64,000 bases of DNA from positions 1 through 64,000 of the forward strand of contig NZ_AKJS01000141.1 in assembly GCF_000282215.1 (NCBI RefSeq), given 5' to 3'. Shown one piece after another: positions 16,597-24,519 of the stretch. Source of the stretch: Pseudomonas sp. GM21 (lineage in GTDB: Bacteria > Pseudomonadota > Gammaproteobacteria > Pseudomonadales > Pseudomonadaceae). The position numbers were made by a program, and so were the translations under genes. How positions within the stretch are numbered: position 1 is the stretch's first letter; every line of letters starts with the position of its first letter. Under the pieces are notes generated by a model. The model was not told the DNA's origin. It was given only the letters and a program-made list of their open reading frames with translations, and made no database searches.

Positions 16597-17598
16597 TCAG
16601 CCCTTCATAACCTGCGCCAACAATTCATAGGAGCGCAGACGATCGGCATGTTCGTACAGGTCGCAGGTAAAAATCAGTTCGTCGGCCTGCGTCTGTTCGA
16701 CCAGCACGTCCAGTTTGGCGCGGATTTTCTGCGGGCTGCCCACCATCGCCAACCCGAGGAAATCACTGACCGCTTCCCTTTCGTGCGGCAGCCACAACCC
16801 GTCCATGGTTTTCACCGGCGGACGCTGAACCAGACTTTGTCCACGCATCAGCGCGAGAATCCGCTGATAGACCGACGTCGCCAGGTAATCAGCCTGCTCG
16901 TCCGTATCAGCAGCCACCAGCGGCACACCGAGCATCACGTAGGGCTTATCCAATACCGCTGAAGGCTTGAAGTGGTTGCGGTAGACGCGAATCGCCTCAT
17001 GCATGAAACGCGGTGCGAAATGCGAGGCGAAGGCGTAGGGCAAACCACGCTCACCGGCCAGTTGCGCGCTGAACAGGCTGGAGCCCAGCAACCAGACAGG
17101 GACGTTGGTGCCGGTGCCCGGCATGGCGATGATTCGCTGGTCCGGGGTGCGTGGGCCGAGGTAACGCATTAATTCAGCCACGTCTTGCGGGAAGTCATCA
17201 GCACTGCCGGAACGTTCACGGCGTAGCGCACGGGCTGTCATTTGATCAGAACCGGGGGCGCGGCCCAGGCCCAGGTCTATACGCCCCGGGTAAAGACTTT
17301 CCAAGGTGCCGAACTGCTCGGCGATCACCAGCGGCGCGTGGTTAGGCAGCATCACGCCACCCGAACCGACACGAATGGTCGAGGTGCCGCCCGCCAGATA
17401 GCCGAGCAACACGGACGTCGCCGAGCTGGCGATGCCGTCCATGTTGTGGTGCTCGGCGACCCAGAAGCGGTTATAGCCGAACTTTTCGACGTGCTGCGCC
17501 AGGTCCAGGGAGTTGCGCAGCGACTGAGCTGCGCTGCCGTTCTCGCGCACAGGCACCAGATCAAGGGTCGAGAACTTGATGTCGGACAGTCGTTTCAT
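16597..17598 (-). CDS. LLM-class flavin-dependent oxidoreductase
   Basis: A 333-residue luciferase-like monooxygenase (YhbW / MsnO8 subgroup). Typical features are the start IKFSTLDLVPV, the FWVAEHHNMDGIASSATSVLLG region and RVGSGGVMLPNHAPLVIAEQFG. These enzymes use reduced flavin and O2; no substrate can be read from the sequence. The start at 17598 (MKRLSDIKFS) is preferred, as upstream codons give no conserved sequence. It is a single gene, convergent with DUF1161. Confidence 0.85.
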   Translation of the reverse strand: MKRLSDIKFSTLDLVPVRENGSAAQSLRNSLDLAQHVEKFGYNRFWVAEHHNMDGIASSATSVLLGYLAGGTSTIRVGSGGVMLPNHAPLVIAEQFGTLESLYPGRIDLGLGRAPGSDQMTARALRRERSGSADDFPQDVAELMRYLGPRTPDQRIIAMPGTGTNVPVWLLGSSLFSAQLAGERGLPYAFASHFAPRFMHEAIRVYRNHFKPSAVLDKPYVMLGVPLVAADTDEQADYLATSVYQRILALMRGQSLVQRPPVKTMDGLWLPHEREAVSDFLGLAMVGSPQKIRAKLDVLVEQTQADELIFTCDLYEHADRLRSYELLAQVMKG

Positions 17599-17752
17599 AA
17601 GCCTGCTTCTCCAATTGAGGTCGCAGGTTTTTCTTGCAAACGAAAACCTGCCGAATCCATAAGCGTGCTTCATGCAATGAGGGCATATACCCGAGTTTCA
17701 ATAGCCAAGCCCAAAAAAACCTACGAAAACGGTAGGACTAATCAGATCAGGT

Positions 17753-17780
17753 GAACTTTGTATCACCGTCTATCCTCAGA
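17753..17780 (+). promoter_or_regulatory. AlgU (sigma-22) type promoter of osmC
   Basis: GAACTT (17753-17758), a 17-bp spacer and TCAGA (17776-17780) match the AlgU consensus GAACTT-N16/17-TCTGA, with a start about 55 bases before the osmC ATG. OsmC belongs to the AlgU-dependent osmotic stress genes in P. aeruginosa, so motif and gene agree. Confidence 0.75.
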
Positions 17781-17841
17781 ACCCTAGCAACCGAAAACCA
17801 CCAAGGCGCGGCGCTTCGCGCCGGATATTGAGGAGGCAGAA

Positions 17842-18273
17842 ATGGCTATTACGAAGAAAGCATCGGCTCATTGGGAAGGTGACCTGAAAACCGGTATTGG
17901 CTCGATCTCCACTGAAACCGGCGTGCTCAGAGAAGCGCCTTACGGCTTCAAAGCGCGTTTCGAGGGCGGCAAAGGTACCAATCCGGAAGAGCTGATCGGC
18001 GCAGCCCATGCGGGTTGCTTCTCCATGGCGTTTTCAATGATTCTCGGTGATGCCGGTCTCAAGGCTGACAGCATCGATACGAATGCCGAAGTCACCCTGG
18101 ATCAAGTGGACGGTGGTTTTTCGATCACAGCCGTCAAGTTGATCCTCCAGGCGAAAATCCCTGGGGCAACTCAGGCGCAGTTCGAGGAATTGAGCAACAA
18201 GGCCAAAGAAGGCTGCCCGGTTTCCAAAGTTTTGAATGCGAAAATCAGTCTGGAGGCGACATTGCTCAGCTGA
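17842..18273 (+). CDS. osmC: OsmC-type peroxiredoxin (organic hydroperoxide reductase)
   Basis: A 143-residue thiol peroxidase with the two OsmC cysteines, Cys59 in AAHAGCFSMAFS and Cys124 in KEGCPVSK. It reduces organic hydroperoxides in the cytoplasm, probably using dihydrolipoamide. GAGGAGG lies before the ATG. An AlgU-type promoter is upstream (17753-17780), so expression probably rises in osmotic and envelope stress. OsmC rather than Ohr: the sequence around Cys59 is of the OsmC branch. Confidence 0.93.
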   Translation: MAITKKASAHWEGDLKTGIGSISTETGVLREAPYGFKARFEGGKGTNPEELIGAAHAGCFSMAFSMILGDAGLKADSIDTNAEVTLDQVDGGFSITAVKLILQAKIPGATQAQFEELSNKAKEGCPVSKVLNAKISLEATLLS

Positions 18274-18299
18274 TCAACGCTTTTACAGTCACCTGGAAA

Positions 18300-18335
18300 A
18301 GATCGCGGCTTTAAGCAGGCAGCGGTCTTTTTTTT
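18300..18335 (+). terminator. Terminator of osmC
   Basis: AGATCGC (18300-18306) pairs with GCGGTCT (18322-18328, one G-U pair) and is followed by eight to nine T residues. Confidence 0.75.
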
Positions 18336-18431
18336 GCGCACGGACAAAACCTGGCCAGCCAAATTGTGGTCGAATAAATGACAGCAGTGAAAGCGTATTA
18401 CCCTGCGCGCTGCCTCAAAGGAGCTTCAACC

Positions 18432-18665
18432 ATGAAACGTTTTGCCTTGGCGGTTATCTGTTGCGCACTGGCCACATCGGCCCTTGCGAAGACGAAATCC
18501 TGTGAAGAATTAAAGGCCGAAATCGAAGCCAAGATTCAGGCCAATAACGTCTCTTCCTACACCCTGGAAATCGTCACAAATGACGAAGTCCACGATCAGA
18601 ACATGGTCGTAGGCTCGTGCGAAAACGGCACCAAGAAAATTATTTACCAGAAAAACGACCGCTGA
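18432..18665 (+). CDS. DUF1161 exported small protein, second copy
   Basis: A 77-residue paralogue of the protein at 16309-16533. Signal peptide MKRFALAVICCALATSALA, then KSCEELKAEIEAKIQANNV, SYTLEIVTN and VVGSCENGTKKIIY. Both conserved Cys are present. AAAGGAG precedes the ATG at 18432; the ATG at 18378 is ignored because it precedes that ribosome site. The two DUF1161 genes flank the LLM and osmC genes, so they are probably an old duplication separated by other genes. Confidence 0.87.
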   Translation: MKRFALAVICCALATSALAKTKSCEELKAEIEAKIQANNVSSYTLEIVTNDEVHDQNMVVGSCENGTKKIIYQKNDR

Positions 18666-18671
18666 CTCGCC

Positions 18672-19097
18672 TCACATCAGGCAATAGGACTCGCTATCTT
18701 CAGCGACGATCTCGCGTTTGGCGTTGTACAGCCGGGCGCCGGGGGTAAACACTATCGACTGGCCTACCAGTAAATAACGCTGACCAGCTTCGAAATGATC
18801 GTACTTGATGGTCAGGTAGCACAACCGTTCCGCCGGGCCGCCCATCATCCCCCAACCTCCGCCCCCGCCTGGCACTTGAAAGTCGAATCGAACGAGCAAC
18901 ACGTGACTGCCGGGCATGACCTGGAAAAAACGCCCGTCACGCAAACGCTGATTGTCCAGCCGTTCGGCCATCAACAACGTATCGTTGGGGAATGGCGTAG
19001 AAAAATCGACCCAGGCCATCTGCGGATCAACCGGCGGCAACGGGCTCTGACAACCAGCAACTGCACTGGCGGCGAGCAACAGCATCAACCTGCGCAT
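18672..19097 (-). CDS. Lipoprotein of unknown function, paralogue A
   Basis: A 141-residue lipoprotein (MRRLMLLLAASAVAGCQS, lipid on the Cys of AVAGC). Conserved stretches are PQMAWVDF, FFQVMPGSHVLLVRF, CYLTIKYDHFEAGQRYLLV and a C-terminal Cys. It shares this layout with the next gene, so they are paralogues. The pattern of a short beta-rich domain with a C-terminal Cys is common in Pseudomonas outer-membrane lipoproteins of unknown role. The start at 19097 begins the signal peptide; the longer frame to 19130 would not. Confidence 0.72.
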   Translation of the reverse strand: MRRLMLLLAASAVAGCQSPLPPVDPQMAWVDFSTPFPNDTLLMAERLDNQRLRDGRFFQVMPGSHVLLVRFDFQVPGGGGGWGMMGGPAERLCYLTIKYDHFEAGQRYLLVGQSIVFTPGARLYNAKREIVAEDSESYCLM

Positions 19098-19138
19098 GAT
19101 GAATGTCCCAATGATTTGGTCATTCAGCATAACGCTGA

Positions 19139-19561
19139 TCAGGTGTGTTGGCAGCCTGCCGGTGTGCCTTGGCCAATCACTTTTCCCTGTTGGTTATAGA
19201 GTTTTGCCCACGGACGAAAGCCGATATTCCCCGCGTGCAGCTGATAGCGCTCACCGGCGCTGAATTCGCTGTATTTCACATTTAACTGACAGTCACGCCA
19301 CAGCGGCGCGGCATCCGGGCCGATATTGGTCGGTTCGACCGGGAACTTATAACGCACTGTCAGCTCATGACTACCCGGCGGCACCTGAAAATAGCGTTTG
19401 TCGGTGGCGGCTTTATCGTCGACGTCCAATGCCTGCAGCTTCGTGTCTTCCTGTTGTGAGTTCAGGTCGATCCAGGCTTGCGACGGGTCATGGTAGGGCA
19501 GTCCAAATCCAGCACAGCCTGTCAGCAATAACAGGCTCCCCGTCAGCATCAACTTGTGCAT
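19139..19561 (-). CDS. Lipoprotein of unknown function, paralogue B
   Basis: A 140-residue lipoprotein with signal MHKLMLTGSLLLLTGCAG. Shared with paralogue A: PSQAWIDL, YFQVPPGSHELTVRY, CQLNVKYSEFSAGERYQL and an AKLYN(Q/A) segment before the final Cys. It lies upstream of paralogue A on the same strand with a 41-bp gap, so they are probably co-transcribed. No function is known; a surface or envelope structural role would suit the layout. Confidence 0.75.
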   Translation of the reverse strand: MHKLMLTGSLLLLTGCAGFGLPYHDPSQAWIDLNSQQEDTKLQALDVDDKAATDKRYFQVPPGSHELTVRYKFPVEPTNIGPDAAPLWRDCQLNVKYSEFSAGERYQLHAGNIGFRPWAKLYNQQGKVIGQGTPAGCQHT

Positions 19562-19620
19562 AGCGCAGCTCCGGTCAGGCGGGATAGTCTTGCGGCAGAC
19601 TTTCCAGGGATGATTTTATT

Positions 19621-20712
19621 TTGATCAGGCCGTTTCCAAGCCTTGGGTTACTTGATCGCGTTTTCCGCGTTTTGTTTCCGGGTGTGTTGCTTTTGTTACT
19701 CAACGGTTGCGCCAGCGTCAGCTATTACGGTCAATTGGCCAGTGGCCAGCTGCAACTGCTGCAGTCTCGTGAACCGGTGGCCGAGGTGATTGCAGATCCC
19801 TCCCGTGATCAGAAACTGCGCGCCCATCTGACCCAGTCACAAAAAGCCCGGACATTCGCCAGCGAGCAACTGCACCTGCCGGATAATCAAAGCTACCGGC
19901 TATATGCCGACATTGGCCGGCCGTACGTGGTCTGGAATGTCTTCGTCACGCCTGAGTTTTCCCTGACGCCGCAGAACCATTGCTTCCCGATCGCAGGTTG
20001 TGTCGCCTATCGCGGTTACTACAGCCAGAGCGCCGCCCGCGGCGAGGCAGCCGTGCAGCGCCTTCAAGGAATGGACGTATCGATTGGCGGCGTCGAGGCT
20101 TACTCGACGCTTGGCTGGTTCAACGATCCGATCATCAGCTCGATGATGGGCTGGGGTGACGAACGGCTGGCCAGCCTGATTTTCCATGAGTTGGCGCATC
20201 AACGTATTTATGTGAAGGACGACACGGAGTTCAACGAGTCTTTCGCCACCTTCGTCGAACAGGAAGGCACCCGCCAGTGGCGCGCATCCCGCAATCTGGC
20301 GCCAGACAACGGCACACAGGAACAGCGACGGGATCAATTTATTCAACTGGTGCTGGATACTCGCACGCGCCTTGAAAAACTGTACGCCCAGCCATTGCCG
20401 GCGGATCAAATGCGCCAGCGCAAGGCTGCCGAGTTCGAGCGGCTGCGCAGCGAATACCGGCAGTTACGCGATAGCCAATGGGCTGGGGACAAACGCTATG
20501 ACGCCTGGATCAGCGCGCCGATGAACAATGCCCGGCTGTTGCCGTTTGGGTTGTATGACCAATGGGTGCCGGCGTTTAGCGTGTTGTTCAGGCAAGAGGG
20601 TGGGGATTGGGTGAGGTTTTATGCGGCGGTCGAACAGCTGGGGGCGTTGCCGGTTGGGGAACGCAAGGCGGCGTTGAGAGCCTTGGCAAAATCGAAAATT
20701 TCCGCTGGTTGA
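19621..20712 (+). CDS. Predicted lipoprotein aminopeptidase (COG4324)
   Basis: A 363-residue putative zinc aminopeptidase with lipoprotein signal (LLLLLNGCAS, Cys30). The HExxH site is HELAHQ (His189, Glu190, His193), and the Glu in FNESFATFVEQEG downstream is the likely third ligand. No ATG is near; TTG at 19621 is used because the signal peptide begins there and an AGGGA site lies about 11 bases upstream. Homologues are found near osmC and prlC in other Pseudomonas. A REPIN follows directly. Confidence 0.85.
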   Translation: MIRPFPSLGLLDRVFRVLFPGVLLLLLNGCASVSYYGQLASGQLQLLQSREPVAEVIADPSRDQKLRAHLTQSQKARTFASEQLHLPDNQSYRLYADIGRPYVVWNVFVTPEFSLTPQNHCFPIAGCVAYRGYYSQSAARGEAAVQRLQGMDVSIGGVEAYSTLGWFNDPIISSMMGWGDERLASLIFHELAHQRIYVKDDTEFNESFATFVEQEGTRQWRASRNLAPDNGTQEQRRDQFIQLVLDTRTRLEKLYAQPLPADQMRQRKAAEFERLRSEYRQLRDSQWAGDKRYDAWISAPMNNARLLPFGLYDQWVPAFSVLFRQEGGDWVRFYAAVEQLGALPVGERKAALRALAKSKISAG

Positions 20713-20720
20713 GCGGGCCT

Positions 20721-20805
20721 CTTCGCGAGCAAGCCCGCTCCCACATTCAACCAGGTTTATCCATTGAGGAATGCGATCGAATGTGGGAGCGGGCTTGCTC
20801 GCGAA
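20721..20805. repeat. REPIN type 1
   Basis: Two inverted REP units (TTCGCGAGCAAGCCCGCTCC at 20722-20741 and its complement at about 20785-20804) enclose about 40 bp. The core GAGCGGGCTTGCTCGCG differs from that of the other five REPINs (GAGCGAGCCTGCTCGCG). It lies between the aminopeptidase and the convergent HAD gene. Confidence 0.9.
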
Positions 20806-20813
20806 TGGATTTA

Positions 20814-21464
20814 TCAGCGCTGCAAAAACGCCTGATGCATCTCATCCAGCGTTTCGAAATGATAGGTCGGCGCTTCTGCACTCAGCTCTTCGTGGCTGCC
20901 AAATCCATAACCCACCGCCGCCGAGTCCAGCCCATTACTGCGCGCACCGATCAGGTCATGTTTGCGGTCGCCGATCATCAGGGTATTGGCAGGATCCAGA
21001 CCTTCTTCAGCCATCAGATGCGCAATCAACTCAACCTTATTCGTACGCGTGCCATCCAGCTCACTGCCGTAAATAACTTTGAAGTGTTTAGCGAAGTCGA
21101 AGTGCCGGGCAATTTCCCGGGCGAAAACCCAAGGCTTGGACGTGGCGATGTACAACTGCCGCCCTTGCCCGCTCAACGTTTCCAACAGCGGGGTGACGCC
21201 GTCAAACACGCTGTTCTCATACAGACCAGTGACCTTGAAGCGCTCGCGATAGAAATTCACCGCTTCCCAGGCCTTGGCCTCATCAAAATCGTAAAACTGC
21301 ATGAACGCCTGCAGCAGCGGCGGGCCGATGAAGTGTTCCAGCTTGCTCAAGTCGGGCTCATCAATGCCCAGTTTGCCCAGGGCAAACTGGATCGAACGCG
21401 TGATGCCTTCGCGCGGGTCGGTCAACGTGCCATCGAGGTCGAATAAAACGGTTTGGTAATGCAT
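20814..21464 (-). CDS. HAD-family hydrolase (phosphoglycolate phosphatase-like)
   Basis: A 216-residue HAD phosphatase with motif I DLDGTLTDPREG, motif II ATSKPW and motif III IGDRKHDLIGARSNG. The cap domain is the helical type of the Gph/YrfG group, so the substrate is probably a small phosphorylated metabolite or nucleotide; it cannot be named from sequence. It is followed downstream by the REPIN and, at its 5' side, by the gamma-carbonic anhydrase on the same strand (29-bp gap), so they may form an operon. Confidence 0.86.
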   Translation of the reverse strand: MHYQTVLFDLDGTLTDPREGITRSIQFALGKLGIDEPDLSKLEHFIGPPLLQAFMQFYDFDEAKAWEAVNFYRERFKVTGLYENSVFDGVTPLLETLSGQGRQLYIATSKPWVFAREIARHFDFAKHFKVIYGSELDGTRTNKVELIAHLMAEEGLDPANTLMIGDRKHDLIGARSNGLDSAAVGYGFGSHEELSAEAPTYHFETLDEMHQAFLQR

Positions 21465-21493
21465 GACTATTCCTGGGCAATAACGGGGCAGGG

Positions 21494-22039
21494 TCAGAGC
21501 TGGTCGTAACCTTCAGCCAGATGCAGATCCTTGAGCTTCACGTAATTCGCCGCGCTGTAGGTGAAAAAGGCGTTCTCCTTGTCGGTCAGTGGGCGGATCT
21601 GTTTCACCGGGCTGCCGACATAAAGGAAGCCGCTTTCCAGGCGCTTGCCCGGCGGCACCAGGCTGCCAGCGCCGATGATCACCTCATCCTCGACCACCGC
21701 ACCGTCCATGACGATGCTGCCCATGCCGATCAGAACCCGGCTGCCCACGCTGCAACCGTGGAGCATGACTTTATGCGCGATGGTCACGTCGTCGCCGATC
21801 AGCAACGGAAAGCCATCGGGGTTGAACGGGCCGGCATGGGTGATGTGCAAAACGCAGCCGTCCTGAACACTGGTGCGCGCGCCGATGCGGATGCGGTGCA
21901 TGTCACCGCGGATCACTGTCAGCGGCCAGACAGAGCTGTCTTCGCCGATTTCAACGTCGCCGATTACCACCGCCGAACCGTCGACAAAAGCGCCTTTGCC
22001 CAGCAGCGGCGTGTGGTTCTGATACTTGCGAAGGGTCAC
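21494..22039 (-). CDS. Gamma-carbonic anhydrase family protein
   Basis: A 181-residue left-handed beta-helix protein of hexapeptide repeats. Zinc ligands are expected from CVLHITHAG and IAHKVMLHGC, and RGDMHRIRIG is the conserved first turn. The GTG at 22039 (VTLRKYQNHTPLLGKGAFVD is about the family start) is preferred; the longer frame to 22174 covers the prlC promoter region. Members bind zinc or iron and some catalyse CO2 hydration. It is divergent from prlC with an 89-bp gap. Confidence 0.85.
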   Translation of the reverse strand: MTLRKYQNHTPLLGKGAFVDGSAVVIGDVEIGEDSSVWPLTVIRGDMHRIRIGARTSVQDGCVLHITHAGPFNPDGFPLLIGDDVTIAHKVMLHGCSVGSRVLIGMGSIVMDGAVVEDEVIIGAGSLVPPGKRLESGFLYVGSPVKQIRPLTDKENAFFTYSAANYVKLKDLHLAEGYDQL

Positions 22040-22128
22040 GATAGGGTTTCTCTCTGTTGCTGATAGCTGCGGTGAGCGTCGATTGTAATTAAGATGGCCG
22101 CATGTTTCTTCCAGCCAAGGTGCCAACC

Positions 22129-24180
22129 GTGAGCGTGAACAACCCTCTTTTGCAGTCCTACGACCTGCCGCCATTCTCGTCGATCCGTGCCGAACACGTA
22201 CAACCGGCCATTGAACAGATCCTGGCTGACAACCGCGCCGCCATTATCGAGATCCTCAAGACCCAGGGCAAACAACCTACCTGGGCTGGTCTTGTACTGG
22301 CAATGGATGAGCTCAACGATCGCCTGGGCGCGGCCTGGAGCCCGGTCAGCCACCTGAATGCCGTGTGCAACAGCGCCGAATTGCGTGAAGCCTATGAATC
22401 CTGCCTGCCGGCCTTGAGCGCCTACTCCACCGAACTGGGCCAGAACCGCGAATTGTTCGAAGCCTTCGAAGCCTTGGCTAACAGCCCGGAAGCCGCCGGT
22501 TTCGATGTGGCGCAGAAAACTATCCTGGAACACTCCCTGCGAGACTTCCGTCTGTCGGGTATTGACCTGCCAGAGGCCGAGCAAAAGCGTTACGCCGAAG
22601 TGCAGAGCAAGCTCTCGGAACTGGGCAGCCGCTTCTCCAACCAGCTGCTCGACGCCACTCAGGCCTGGACCCGGCACGTCACCGATGAAGCCACCCTCGC
22701 CGGCCTGACCGATTCGGCCAAGGCGCAAATGGCCGCCGCCGCACAGGCCAAAGGCCTGGAAGGCTTTCTGATCACCCTGGAATTCCCGAGTTACTACGCG
22801 GTGATGACCTACGCCCACGACCGCGCCCTGCGCGAAGAAGTCTACGCCGCCTACTGCACCCGTGCGTCGGACCAAGGCCCGAATGCCGGCCAGAACGATA
22901 ACGGCCCGGTGATGGAAGAAATCCTCGACCTGCGCCAGGAACTGGCCAGGCTGCTGGGTTTCACCAGTTTCTCCGAGTTGAGCCTGGCCACCAAAATGGC
23001 CGAGTCCAGCGATCAGGTGCTCAGCTTTCTGCGTGACCTGGCCAAACGCAGCAAGCCGTTTGCCGCGCTGGACCTGGAACAGCTCAAAGCCTATGCCGCC
23101 GAACAGGGTTGCCCGGACCTGCAAAGCTGGGACAGCGGTTTCTACGGCGAGAAGCTGCGCGAGCAGCGTTACAGCGTGGCTCAGGAAGCCCTGCGCGCCT
23201 ACTTCCCGATCGACAAGGTGTTGGGTGGCTTGTTCGCCATCGTCCAGCGTCTGTACGGCATCGAAATCGCCGAGCAGAAAGGCTTCGATACCTGGCACCC
23301 GGATGTTCGCCTGTTTGAAATCAAGGAAAACGGGCAGCACGTCGGCCGCTTCTTCTTCGACCTTTACGCCCGTGCCAACAAACGCGGCGGTGCGTGGATG
23401 GACGGCGCTCGCGACCGTCGCCGCACGGCCGAAGGCGCGTTGCAAAACCCGGTGGCCAATCTGGTATGCAACTTCACCCCGGCCGACAGCGGCAAGCCTG
23501 CACTGCTGACCCATGATGAAGTCACCACCCTGTTCCACGAGTTCGGTCACGGCCTGCACCACCTGCTGACCCGCGTCGAACACGCCGGCGTCTCAGGCAT
23601 CAACGGCGTGGCCTGGGATGCCGTCGAGCTGCCGAGCCAGTTCATGGAAAACTGGTGCTGGGAGCCAGAAGGCCTGGCGCTGATCTCCGGTCATTACGAA
23701 ACCGGCGAGCCACTGCCTCAAGACCTGCTGCAGAAAATGCTCGCGGCGAAAAATTTCCAGTCCGGCCTGATGATGGTCCGTCAGCTGGAGTTTTCGCTGT
23801 TCGACTTCGAACTGCACGCCACCCACGGTGATGGCCGTAGCGTGGCGCAGGTGCTTGAAGGCGTGCGTGATGAGGTATCGGTCATGCGTCCCCCGGCCTA
23901 CAACCGTTTCCCGAACAGCTTTGCGCACATCTTCGCTGGCGGTTACGCGGCGGGTTACTACAGCTACAAATGGGCGGAAGTGCTGTCCGCCGATGCGTTC
24001 TCGAAGTTCGAAGAAGACGGCGTGCTCAATGCCGAGACCGGTCGCGCGTTCCGTGAAGCCATTCTGGCGCGCGGTGGCTCCCAGGAACCGATGGTGCTGT
24101 TCGTCGACTTCCGTGGCCGTGAACCCTCGATTGACGCACTCTTGCGCCACAGCGGCCTGAGTGAGGACGCGGCAGCATGA
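22129..24180 (+). CDS. prlC: Oligopeptidase A
   Basis: A 683-residue M3 metallopeptidase that degrades oligopeptides, including cleaved signal peptides, in the cytoplasm. Zinc site HEFGHGLHH (His470, Glu471, His474), with the Glu of the downstream GVAWDAVELPSQFMENW. The start at the GTG of 22129 gives MSVNNPLLQSYDLPPFS, the conserved N-terminus, with AAGG upstream; the ATG at 22102 gives nine extra residues. Its stop overlaps the next gene by four bases (ATGA). Confidence 0.96.
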   Translation: MSVNNPLLQSYDLPPFSSIRAEHVQPAIEQILADNRAAIIEILKTQGKQPTWAGLVLAMDELNDRLGAAWSPVSHLNAVCNSAELREAYESCLPALSAYSTELGQNRELFEAFEALANSPEAAGFDVAQKTILEHSLRDFRLSGIDLPEAEQKRYAEVQSKLSELGSRFSNQLLDATQAWTRHVTDEATLAGLTDSAKAQMAAAAQAKGLEGFLITLEFPSYYAVMTYAHDRALREEVYAAYCTRASDQGPNAGQNDNGPVMEEILDLRQELARLLGFTSFSELSLATKMAESSDQVLSFLRDLAKRSKPFAALDLEQLKAYAAEQGCPDLQSWDSGFYGEKLREQRYSVAQEALRAYFPIDKVLGGLFAIVQRLYGIEIAEQKGFDTWHPDVRLFEIKENGQHVGRFFFDLYARANKRGGAWMDGARDRRRTAEGALQNPVANLVCNFTPADSGKPALLTHDEVTTLFHEFGHGLHHLLTRVEHAGVSGINGVAWDAVELPSQFMENWCWEPEGLALISGHYETGEPLPQDLLQKMLAAKNFQSGLMMVRQLEFSLFDFELHATHGDGRSVAQVLEGVRDEVSVMRPPAYNRFPNSFAHIFAGGYAAGYYSYKWAEVLSADAFSKFEEDGVLNAETGRAFREAILARGGSQEPMVLFVDFRGREPSIDALLRHSGLSEDAAA

Positions 24181-24464
24181 GCGAGGGGCCTGTGATTACC
24201 AAAAAACGCTTTATCGCCGGGGCGGTCTGCCCGGCGTGCAGCGAGCCGGACAAATTGATGATGTGGAACGAAGACGAAGTCCCACACCGCGAGTGCGTGG
24301 CCTGCGGTTATTCCGACACATTGAATGAACAAGGTCTGTCCGTGCCCAAGGAGTTGGGCACGCGGGTCAATACTTCGGCGCTGAAAGTGCCGGACGCCAA
24401 GATTCAGGCCGTACAGTTTTTCCCCAACCCAAAGCTGAAGAAAAAGCCTGACGAGCAACACTGA
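24177..24464 (+). CDS. YheV-family zinc ribbon protein
   Basis: A 95-residue protein with four Cys in a zinc-ribbon pattern, CPAC in AVCPACSEPDKLMMW and CVAC in HRECVACGYSD. The rest resembles E. coli YheV, which is encoded next to the prlC-like or kef genes. Overlaps prlC by four bases, so it is co-translated; what it does is not known. Confidence 0.85.
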   Translation: MSEGPVITKKRFIAGAVCPACSEPDKLMMWNEDEVPHRECVACGYSDTLNEQGLSVPKELGTRVNTSALKVPDAKIQAVQFFPNPKLKKKPDEQH

Positions 24465-24469
24465 GTGAC

Positions 24470-24506
24470 CACCACCTTGCGCCTTTGAACCGGGCTCAAG
24501 GTGGTG
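24470..24506. terminator. Hairpin between the yheV-like and phosphatase genes
   Basis: CACCACCTTG (24470-24479) pairs perfectly with CAAGGTGGTG (24497-24506) over a 17-nt loop, between convergent genes. The T content afterwards is modest, so it is likely but not certain as a terminator. Confidence 0.6.
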
Positions 24507-24519
24507 CCCTCCCCCCTGT

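Noticed and set aside
20607..21446. 279-residue open frame on the plus strand from the aminopeptidase end through the REPIN
   Set aside because: It crosses a REPIN and then runs antisense to the HAD phosphatase; no conserved sequence.
22036..23583. 515-residue open frame on the minus strand
   Set aside because: It is a mirror of prlC, which has the HEFGH site and clear family identity; the antisense product shows only biased composition.
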